A stretch of 20,409 bases of DNA, from the NCBI GenBank assembly GCA_041301185.1, contig JBFYSV010000361.1, positions 1 through 20,409 of the forward strand, read 5' to 3'. Under the pieces are notes generated by a model. It did not search any database, had not been told where the DNA came from, and saw only the letters and a program-made list of their open reading frames with translations. The stretch is from JAQBDA01 sp041301185 (GTDB taxonomy: Bacteria; Chloroflexota; Anaerolineae; Anaerolineales; UBA4823). This document shows, piece after piece, positions 14,821 through 20,409 of this stretch; positions within the stretch are counted from its first letter, which is position 1; each line of letters starts with the position of its first letter. The translations under genes were made by a program, and so were the position numbers.

Positions 14821-15510
14821 TTAGAGCTGGCCTCCGCGTTCTTCGAGCATACCCAGGATCCTGCCTTTGACATTCAGGATATGCTCGGTGAGGGCGGCTT
14901 CCAGTCCTTCCAGGTTATGGGAATTTAGGGCATGCAGCATCGCCTGGTGCTCTCTCTGCGCCTGAACGGCATTTTCTACTGTATCCAAATAATGTGCTCT
15001 CGCTACCTGCATATGGACGTTCAGGTCGATATACATCTGTACCAACCTTTGATTATCGATGAACTTGACCAGGCACATGTGCAAATCCCGGTCGCTAGCG
15101 ATGAAGGACTCGTAATCCATATATTCGCCATCTGCCATAGCACTCTGCATTCGTGATAAAGGCTGTTCAATACTTTTAATAAATTGATCTACTGCATTCT
15201 CTTTAAATATTTGTTTGGCCGCGTGCAGTTCGATCAACAGGCGGATTTCAAACAGGTCTGCAACATCTTTGGCAGTGAGATGAGTGGCAAATGTACCGCG
15301 ACGGGGCTGAATTTCGACCAGTCCATCGCTTTCCAGAATTTTCAGCGCATTGACTACCGGCGTCCGGCTGACCCCCAGGCCTTGAGCAACATCTTCGACC
15401 GATATTTTCTCACCTGGCCTGATCTCCCGCTTAAGAATCCTATCCTTGAGAAACTGGTAGGTCTGTTCAGTCAGGTCGAGATGAGTGATGGACGGATACT
15501 CAATGACCAT
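14821..15510 (-). CDS. GntR family transcriptional regulator, FCD (FadR) subfamily
   Basis: A 229-residue cytoplasmic DNA-binding regulator. Residues about 10-75 form the winged helix-turn-helix (IRPGEKISVEDVAQGLGVSR, then TPVVNAL; wing RRGTF). Residues about 82-220 are the all-helical FCD ligand domain, with the metal-binding set Asp140, His144, His188 and His210. This group usually senses a sugar acid or other organic acid and represses the neighbouring catabolic genes. It is transcribed away from the SDR operon and leads the minus-strand operon, so it probably controls both and itself. The ATG at 15510 has AAAGGA 9 bases upstream. A 7-bp inverted repeat spans this start. Confidence 0.93.
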   Translation of the reverse strand: MVIEYPSITHLDLTEQTYQFLKDRILKREIRPGEKISVEDVAQGLGVSRTPVVNALKILESDGLVEIQPRRGTFATHLTAKDVADLFEIRLLIELHAAKQIFKENAVDQFIKSIEQPLSRMQSAMADGEYMDYESFIASDRDLHMCLVKFIDNQRLVQMYIDLNVHMQVARAHYLDTVENAVQAQREHQAMLHALNSHNLEGLEAALTEHILNVKGRILGMLEERGGQL

Positions 15511-15520
15511 TTTTGGTCAT
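15503..15520. promoter_or_regulatory. Inverted repeat across the regulator start codon
   Basis: ATGACCA-TTTT-TGGTCAT is a perfect 7-bp inverted repeat that includes the gntR start codon and the end of its leader. As RNA it could form a hairpin over the start codon and reduce translation; as DNA it could bind a regulator. It differs in sequence from the TGTAAT palindromes upstream, so it is probably not the same operator. Confidence 0.3.
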
Positions 15521-15580
15521 CCTTTTTCTAAGGGGTATCTAGCCAACCAAGGTCGATCAGTTAAGGAAAATCGATTAATA

Positions 15581-15608
15581 TGTAAAATATTACATGTGAT
15601 ATGTTACC
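15581..15608. promoter_or_regulatory. Predicted operator on the regulator side
   Basis: TGTAAAATATTACA (15581-15594) differs at one base from the perfect palindrome on the other side of the intergenic region. A degenerate second copy, TGTGATATGTTACC, follows at 15595-15608. The first copy lies at the expected start site of the gntR promoter, the second over its -10. The local GntR protein is the obvious candidate to bind it, giving autorepression. Confidence 0.6.
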
Positions 15609-15629
15609 AAGATTTATACCCGTTGTCAA
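15601..15629 (-). promoter_or_regulatory. Predicted sigma-70 promoter for gntR and the minus-strand operon
   Basis: On the minus strand TTGACA (15629-15624) is followed after 17 bases by TAACAT (15606-15601), matching 6/6 and 4/6 of the consensus. Predicted transcription would start near 15594, about 85 bases before the gntR ATG, and run into the epimerase and transporter genes. The -10 overlaps the degenerate operator copy. Confidence 0.55.
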
Positions 15630-15657
15630 TAGGACGCTAATCACCTCGCAACAGGTA

Positions 15658-15686
15658 TTGACAAAGGTTGCCAGTCTCTATATAAT
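15658..15686 (+). promoter_or_regulatory. Perfect consensus sigma-70 promoter for the SDR operon
   Basis: TTGACA (15658-15663), a 17-base spacer, then TATAAT (15681-15686): both hexamers and the spacing match the consensus exactly. Transcription would start near 15693, inside the palindrome at 15692-15705. A promoter this strong needs tight repression, which fits the overlapping operator. The predicted leader is about 83 bases. Confidence 0.8.
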
Positions 15687-15691
15687 CATTC

Positions 15692-15719
15692 TGTAATATA
15701 TTACATGTTACATGTTACA
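15692..15719. promoter_or_regulatory. Predicted operator on the SDR side: 14-bp palindrome plus two direct half-sites
   Basis: TGTAATATATTACA (15692-15705) is a perfect 14-bp palindrome. It is followed directly by two TGTTACA repeats (15706-15712 and 15713-15719), which are close to the half-site TATTACA. The block covers the predicted start site and first 25 transcribed bases of the SDR operon, the ideal place to block the promoter. A near-identical palindrome lies 111 bp away, centre to centre. Confidence 0.7.
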
Positions 15720-15775
15720 TTTTAGGCCCTTTTACACATACCCAATTCGATATCCAGGATACAAGGAGGCCAAAA

Positions 15776-16597
15776 ATGTCAGCCGACCCCAAAGGTCATT
15801 CACAGACCGTGGCAATGCCCGAGGTCTTGAATATATTCGGGTTGAGCGGGCGGGCTGCTATCGTTACAGGCGCGGGGCGCGGACTGGGGCAAACCATGGC
15901 CTCCGCCCTCGCCCAGGCAGGGGCAGCGATCGCTGTTTTTGATGTTAACCTGGCCGATGCTGAGGCGACCGCGGAGGGCATCCGTTCGCTTGGTGGACAG
16001 GCAATCGCCGCCCAGATCGATGTCACCGATGGCGAGCAAGTCCAGCACGGTCTTCAGATGGTGGTCGATGCCTTTGGAGATGTTGATATCCTGGTCAATA
16101 ACGCCGGGATTACCACCCGTTCTCCCTTTGAAGACTTGCCGGAAGAGGATTGGGAACGGGTTCTTCATGTCAACCTGGGGGGGGTCTACCAGTGCTCTCG
16201 CAGAGTGGCAAAATATTTGATCAGCCAGAATAAGCCTGGATCAATTATCAACATCGCCTCGATCTCCGGATTCGTCGGCAATCGCGGCGGGCTAAACAGC
16301 CATTATTGCACCACCAAGGGAGGTGTCATCGCCCTTACCCGGTCTCTTGCGGTCGAGTGGGCGCCCTACAACCTACGCGTGAATGCCCTTGCGCCTGGGT
16401 ACTTTGTGACCCCGATGACCGACCGTTTGAAAAATATAAACCCGGCATTTTACGATGAGCTAGTCGGGCGCGTGCCCCTGGGGCGTTTTGGCAATGCCCC
16501 CGACCTGGCCGGCGCGGTGATCTACCTGGCAAGCGAAGCGTCTGCCTTTGTCACCGGTCACGTTCTGGTAATTGACGGCGGCTATACCGCCTGGTAA
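15776..16597 (+). CDS. Short-chain dehydrogenase/reductase (gluconate 5-dehydrogenase / KduD-like)
   Basis: A 273-residue classical SDR. The dinucleotide motif TGAGRGLG is at 31-38, Asp56 at the end of strand 2 favours NAD over NADP, NNAG is at 108-111, and the catalytic set is Ser162 or Ser164 with Tyr177-x3-Lys181. The C-terminal 'GHVLVIDGGYTAW' is typical of sugar-acid SDRs. About 20 extra residues precede the core. The start at 15776 has AAGGAGG 5 bases upstream. Likely role: NAD-dependent oxidation of a hydroxyl on a sugar acid or sugar to a keto group. It is first in the plus-strand operon, directly under the strong promoter, and next to an aldolase that could cleave a keto-acid product. 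Confidence 0.88.
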   Translation: MSADPKGHSQTVAMPEVLNIFGLSGRAAIVTGAGRGLGQTMASALAQAGAAIAVFDVNLADAEATAEGIRSLGGQAIAAQIDVTDGEQVQHGLQMVVDAFGDVDILVNNAGITTRSPFEDLPEEDWERVLHVNLGGVYQCSRRVAKYLISQNKPGSIINIASISGFVGNRGGLNSHYCTTKGGVIALTRSLAVEWAPYNLRVNALAPGYFVTPMTDRLKNINPAFYDELVGRVPLGRFGNAPDLAGAVIYLASEASAFVTGHVLVIDGGYTAW

Positions 16598-16644
16598 ATA
16601 TCGATCCCAAAAACACTGACCCTAAACACACACGGAGAAAAATT

Positions 16645-17526
16645 ATGCTGCAACCCTTTGGAATCATCCCAGCGATGGTTACTCCGCTGACGAAGGCGGA
16701 TGAAGTAAATGAAAGTGCTTTGCGCAAGCTAACAAATTTTCTGATCGAGAACGGCGTACACGGTGTTTTTGCCACCGGTAGCCAGGGCGAATTCTGGGCT
16801 TTCTCTGCCGAAGAGAAAATTCGCACCTGGGAGATCGTTGTCGAACAAACCAACGGGCGCGTTCCTGTCTATGCCGGCACCGCTGCGGTGACCACGCGGG
16901 AAGCGATTGCATTGACCCAGGCAGCCGAGAAAGCAGGGGTGGACGCAGTTTCCGTGCTGACACCGTTCTTTGTCAACCCCAACCCGGACGAGCTGTACGA
17001 GCACTACCGCCTCATCGCAGCCTCAACGCGCCTGCCGGTGCTGCTATACACTAACCCGGACCGCACGAATGTCAAAATATCAGCAGCTTTGCTTGCCCGG
17101 CTGTCAAAGGTCGATAATATCGTCGGCATCAAAGACTCAAGTGGGGATCTAACCCTGACAACAGAGTATCTCAGCTCGGTACCCAAGGATTTTTCTGTTG
17201 TGATGGGTCGAGATACGATGATCTTCGCCGGCTTGCTCCATGGTGCAAAAGCCGCGATTGCAGCCACCGCCAATGTCGTTCCCGCTTTGGTTGTCAGTAT
17301 TTATGAGCACTTCAAAAATAACAATCTCGAAGAATCGCTTAAAGCCCAGGAAGCCCTGGCCCCATTACGCCTAGCATTCACCTGGGGTAGTTTCCCGGTC
17401 GTGATCAAGGAAGCGCTCGACATATTGGGCTTTGAGGCTGGACCTACCCGGCTTCCCGTAGGACCCATGACGGATGCCCAGCGCGAGCGGTTGAAGAACT
17501 TGCTCAAAGATCTCCAGTTGACCTAA
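16645..17526 (+). CDS. DapA / 2-keto-3-deoxy-sugar-acid aldolase family lyase
   Basis: A 293-residue class I (Schiff-base) TIM-barrel lyase of the dihydrodipicolinate synthase superfamily. The Schiff-base lysine is Lys163 (GIKDSSGD) and the general-base tyrosine Tyr135 (LLYTNP), two positions past those of E. coli DapA. The pyruvate-binding motif is GSQGE (45-49) in place of DapA's GTTGE, so the Thr-Thr proton relay is missing. This argues against lysine biosynthesis and for a sugar-acid aldolase or dehydratase such as a KDG-type enzyme. It lies 47 bp after the SDR and before two dehydrogenases, consistent with retro-aldol cleavage to pyruvate plus an aldehyde. CGGAG precedes the ATG. Confidence 0.88.
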   Translation: MLQPFGIIPAMVTPLTKADEVNESALRKLTNFLIENGVHGVFATGSQGEFWAFSAEEKIRTWEIVVEQTNGRVPVYAGTAAVTTREAIALTQAAEKAGVDAVSVLTPFFVNPNPDELYEHYRLIAASTRLPVLLYTNPDRTNVKISAALLARLSKVDNIVGIKDSSGDLTLTTEYLSSVPKDFSVVMGRDTMIFAGLLHGAKAAIAATANVVPALVVSIYEHFKNNNLEESLKAQEALAPLRLAFTWGSFPVVIKEALDILGFEAGPTRLPVGPMTDAQRERLKNLLKDLQLT

Positions 17527-17570
17527 AACTTATCCTATACGATAATTTCTGGTGGAAAGGAGTAGTACCT

Positions 17571-18626
17571 GTGGCTGAGAGAATGAAAGCGGTGCGCAAG
17601 ATCAGGCGTGAACCCGGCCTGGACCTGGTGGAAATTGATGTTCCCCAGATCAAATCGGATGAGGTGCTGGTCAAGGTAGCATCGACCGCCATCTGCGGTT
17701 CGGATATGCATTTTTATCACTGGGATGCGTTTGCCCAGAGCAAAATCAAACCCCCGCTGACGATTGGGCACGAATTTTCCGGCGAGATCGTTGAGGTTGG
17801 CAATTCGGTCAGGGATTACAAAGTGGGTGATTATATTGCGGCAGACAGCCATATCTCCTGTGGCGTATGCCCGGTTTGCAAGCTGGGTTTGCAGCATATT
17901 TGCCAGAACTTGAAGATCTTCGGCAACGAAGTGGATGGCAGCTTTGCCCAATATGTGGCCGTACCCGAGAATTCTTTGTGGCGATTGGATCGGGACATCG
18001 ACCCAGATATCGGCGCGGTTCTTGAGCCACTGGGCGGCGCGGTCCAGGCAACGCTCATCGAACCAGTGACTGCCAAATCGGTTGTCATCTTTGGCGACGG
18101 TCCCATAGCGCTGTTCGCGGCTGGCGTAGCCCACGTATCCGGCGCCAGCCAGATCGCACTGGTGGGAATGGTGCCTTCTCGCCTGGATGTTGCCCGCAAG
18201 ATGGGCGCCAACACGGTGCATAACGTCACGCAGGAAACCGATGTAGTTGCCAGGCTTCTGGAAGAAACCCACGGCCTGGGCGCGGATGTGGTCATCGACA
18301 TGTCCGGTTCTGCCGTCGCCATGAAAAACGCTTTCGCCAGTGTGCGCAAAGGCGGGCGGGTAACATTATTTGGTCTGACCCCAAAACCCGTGGAAGAATT
18401 CGATTTCAACTTCAACGTGATCTTACGCCAGGTGCGCGTGTTCGGTGTTGCCGGGCGGCACATGTGGGATACCTGGGTTGTGATGGATGGCCTGCTGAGA
18501 ACCGGCCGGCTGGACCCACGCCCGGTGATCACAGATGTTATGCCTTTAGAGAAGTTTGATGAAGCATTCATCAAACTAAGTTCCGGCAGCCGAGATGCCA
18601 TTAAAATTATTCTGCGCCCCTGGTGA
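17571..18626 (+). CDS. Zinc-dependent medium-chain dehydrogenase, L-threonine 3-dehydrogenase-like
   Basis: A 351-residue MDR enzyme. Catalytic zinc ligands are Cys42 and His67-Glu68; the structural zinc site is Cys97, Cys100, Cys103 and Cys111. His94 matches the substrate-specificity histidine of threonine dehydrogenase, and all are offset by four from E. coli Tdh (Cys38, His63, Glu64, His90, Cys93). The Rossmann motif reads GDGPIA near 174-179 where most relatives have GxGPIG. GTG at 17571 has AAAGGAG 8 bases upstream and is preferred; the ATG at 17583 would restore Tdh numbering exactly. No 2-amino-3-ketobutyrate ligase is present and the neighbours are sugar enzymes, so oxidation of a sugar or polyol hydroxyl is likelier than threonine breakdown. 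Confidence 0.87.
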   Translation: MAERMKAVRKIRREPGLDLVEIDVPQIKSDEVLVKVASTAICGSDMHFYHWDAFAQSKIKPPLTIGHEFSGEIVEVGNSVRDYKVGDYIAADSHISCGVCPVCKLGLQHICQNLKIFGNEVDGSFAQYVAVPENSLWRLDRDIDPDIGAVLEPLGGAVQATLIEPVTAKSVVIFGDGPIALFAAGVAHVSGASQIALVGMVPSRLDVARKMGANTVHNVTQETDVVARLLEETHGLGADVVIDMSGSAVAMKNAFASVRKGGRVTLFGLTPKPVEEFDFNFNVILRQVRVFGVAGRHMWDTWVVMDGLLRTGRLDPRPVITDVMPLEKFDEAFIKLSSGSRDAIKIILRPW

Positions 18627-18692
18627 TAATCCAAAAAACAACGCAAATTTGACCTACAAACTAGCAAGTGCTTCATTAAAGGAGTTCAGATT

Positions 18693-20183
18693 ATGGAAAC
18701 CTCACTGGAAACCGCCACTTCTCCGATGATCATCGGAGATCTGGAAGTGATGGGAGCATCTGGGAAATTTGTTAATGTTTTGAATCCCTCAACGGAGGAG
18801 CTGGTGGGGCGCGTACCGGCAGCCACTCCTGAAGAAGTTGACCGGGCAGTCCAAACCGCAGCCAAAGCGTTTAAGACCTGGGCATTTACACCCGCGGCTG
18901 AAAGAACTGCTGCAATGATGAAGCTCGTCCAAGCGGTGCGCGCCAACACTGAGGAAATCGCCAAAATATTGACTGCAGAGCAAGGCAAACCGCTCTGGCA
19001 AGCCAAGGGCGAGATTGGCGGCTTCTGTGCGGTCATCGAGTTCTATGCCCAGGAGGCGCGCCGCATTCACGGCTCGGTGCTCCAATCGGATGTCCGCGAT
19101 AAATTTGTCTATGTTCTGCGCCACCCGATGGGCGTTATAGCCGCTATCCCCCCGTGGAATGATCCTCTACACCTGCTCAGCCGCATGATCGGCCCGGCGA
19201 TGGCGGCTGGTTGTACAGTGGTCGCCAAGCCATCTTCGGATACCCCCCTGGCAACGATCAAGATTGCCCAGGTCGCATTACAGGCTGGCTTCCCGGCTGG
19301 CGTGTTCAATGTGGTCACCGGTCCAGGCGGCAGCACCGGCGAAGCTCTCACCCGCCATCCCCTGGTGCGGAAAATCGCCATCACCGGCAGCGTTGAGGGA
19401 GGCAAGCAGGTGATGCACGCTGCGGCAGACAGCATCAAGCGGGTTACCCTGGAATTGGGCGGGCAATGCCCGTGCATCGTTTGGAAGGACGCCGACTTGG
19501 ACAAAGCTGCCGACTCGCTCACCTTCCAGGCTTTCCGCAGCGCGGGTCAAGTCTGCAACCGCGTGAACCGGGTCTATGTGCACGAGGCGGTGTATGAAGA
19601 GCTGGTCAACCGGGTGGCAGTGCTTGCCTCGCGGGTCGTCGCGGGTGACGGCTTCCAGGACGGTGTGGATATCGGCCCGTTGGTCAATAAAAAACAGCTG
19701 GAGTGGGTTGCCAGCCAGGTCGAAGATGCCGTCGCCAAAGGCGCCAGGGTACTCTCCGGCGGCAAGCAAATAGGCGACAAAGGCTTCTTCTACGCACCCA
19801 CCGTCCTGGGCGATTGCACGCACGAGATGTCGGTCATGGTAGAAGAAACCTTCGGACCGGTACTGGCGTTCATGAAGGTTGGCGATGACCTGGATCAGGC
19901 GATCGATTATGCCAACGATACCATCTATGGTCTTAGCTCGTATTTCTTCAGCGCAGATATGCGTAACTGCTACCTGGCAGCCCAGCGCCTGGAAGCCGGC
20001 TCGATCTGGATCAACGACATCCATGGATCTTTCGTCCAGGCTCCGTACGGCGGCATGAAACAAAGCGGCATCGGGCGCGAGCAAGGCTCCATCGCAATTG
20101 ACGATTACCTGGAGTGGAAGACCGTCTACCAGGAAATGAGCTATGAGTCACGCGGCGCACGTCCCTGCGTGCACCCCGATTAA
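18693..20183 (+). CDS. NAD(P)-dependent aldehyde dehydrogenase (lactaldehyde/semialdehyde type)
   Basis: A 496-residue ALDH of normal length. Oxyanion Asn156 lies in PPWNDPL, the cofactor-binding lysine Lys179 in VAKPSSDTP, general base Glu254 in LELGG and catalytic Cys288 in 'SAGQVCNR'; 'EETFGP' is the late cofactor motif. The usual 'PWNFP' reads 'PWNDP' and 'FTGS' reads 'ITGS'. It would oxidise an aldehyde, plausibly the product of the aldolase two genes upstream (for example glycolaldehyde, lactaldehyde or tartronate semialdehyde), to the acid. The gap after the zinc dehydrogenase is 66 bp with AAAGGAG before the ATG; the next gene starts 15 bp after the stop. Confidence 0.93.
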   Translation: METSLETATSPMIIGDLEVMGASGKFVNVLNPSTEELVGRVPAATPEEVDRAVQTAAKAFKTWAFTPAAERTAAMMKLVQAVRANTEEIAKILTAEQGKPLWQAKGEIGGFCAVIEFYAQEARRIHGSVLQSDVRDKFVYVLRHPMGVIAAIPPWNDPLHLLSRMIGPAMAAGCTVVAKPSSDTPLATIKIAQVALQAGFPAGVFNVVTGPGGSTGEALTRHPLVRKIAITGSVEGGKQVMHAAADSIKRVTLELGGQCPCIVWKDADLDKAADSLTFQAFRSAGQVCNRVNRVYVHEAVYEELVNRVAVLASRVVAGDGFQDGVDIGPLVNKKQLEWVASQVEDAVAKGARVLSGGKQIGDKGFFYAPTVLGDCTHEMSVMVEETFGPVLAFMKVGDDLDQAIDYANDTIYGLSSYFFSADMRNCYLAAQRLEAGSIWINDIHGSFVQAPYGGMKQSGIGREQGSIAIDDYLEWKTVYQEMSYESRGARPCVHPD

Positions 20184-20198
20184 TAGGAGAAATTCACT

Positions 20199-20409
20199 AT
20201 GAACACCCACTGGAACAACTATTGCACGATGAGCATCGTGCACTTCATGGCCTTCCCCAACACGATTGGCGGTGAAGGTCCGATCTTCGAGACCGTCTCC
20301 AAGATCGCCGCAGACCCCTTCTTCGGAGCGATCGAGATCGGCTGGATCAAAGACCCCGCCGTGCGCGCCCAGGTCAAGAAGGTCGTCGATACCGCCCACA
20401 TCAAAGTCG
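20199..20409 (+). CDS. Sugar phosphate isomerase/epimerase, N-terminal fragment (runs off right edge)
   Basis: The first 70 codons of an open frame begin at the ATG at 20199, with TAGGAG about 8 bases upstream and 15 bp after the ALDH stop. The protein reads MNTHWNNYCTMSIVHFMAFP, then NTIGGEGPIFETV, then 'FFGAIEIGWIKD'. A strand-helix-strand start with 'AIEIGWI' closing strand 2 is the pattern of TIM-barrel sugar isomerases/epimerases. The catalytic part is outside the window. It is the fifth gene of the plus-strand operon and the sixth TIM-barrel isomerase-type gene in the window. Confidence 0.75.
   Translation, partial: MNTHWNNYCTMSIVHFMAFPNTIGGEGPIFETVSKIAADPFFGAIEIGWIKDPAVRAQVKKVVDTAHIKV

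Noticed and set aside
17535..18676. Two long minus-strand frames (245 and 281 codons) across the zinc dehydrogenase gene
   Set aside because: Both mirror the plus-strand enzyme, whose zinc ligands are complete; neither has a plausible start site or domain.
19278..20084. Minus-strand open frame of 268 codons inside the ALDH gene
   Set aside because: It is a shadow in G+C-rich coding sequence; the ALDH on the plus strand has all catalytic motifs.
1..20409. CRISPR arrays, tRNA or rRNA genes, insertion sequences, prophage or toxin-antitoxin genes
   Set aside because: No regularly spaced repeats, transposase-like proteins, terminal inverted repeats or structural RNA patterns were found on reading both strands.

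Overview
The window is a carbohydrate or sugar-acid catabolic island built as two divergent operons around one control region (about 15511-15775). The organism is a bacterium. The lipoprotein signal followed by a low-complexity Ala/Glu/Pro linker on the solute-binding protein, the moderate G+C and the mix of sugar-isomerase paralogs with Mo-hydroxylase genes suggest an anaerobic or facultative Chloroflexota member (Anaerolineae type). That placement is inference and no marker gene confirms it.

Minus-strand operon, 15510 down to 1: a GntR/FCD regulator; a D-tagatose/D-psicose 3-epimerase-type enzyme; a ribose-type ABC importer (two-domain ATPase, two permeases, lipoprotein binding protein); two paralogous TIM-barrel sugar isomerases; a hydroxypyruvate isomerase-type protein; an IolB-type isomerase; a UlaG-type metallo-lactonase; a four-gene molybdenum hydroxylase (FAD, 2Fe-2S and a molybdopterin subunit split into two genes); and the first 23 codons of another TIM-barrel isomerase.

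Plus-strand operon, 15776 to the right edge: an SDR dehydrogenase; a DapA/KDG-aldolase family lyase; a threonine-dehydrogenase-like zinc dehydrogenase; an aldehyde dehydrogenase; and the start of a sixth TIM-barrel isomerase.

The parts fit one scheme. A sugar is imported without phosphorylation and epimerised or isomerised, then oxidised by the Mo enzyme (possibly at C1) and by NAD enzymes. A lactone is opened by the UlaG-type hydrolase, a keto-acid is cleaved by the aldolase, and the resulting aldehyde is oxidised by the ALDH. The order of steps and the substrate are inference.

The most notable points are: (1) the four Mo-hydroxylase cistrons lie in one continuous reading frame, separated only by three stop codons, with the Mo subunit broken at its domain boundary and a ribosome site placed at the break; (2) a perfect TTGACA-17-TATAAT promoter and a facing TTGACA promoter, each with a near-identical 14-bp palindrome at its start site; (3) six TIM-barrel sugar isomerase/epimerase genes in 20 kb.
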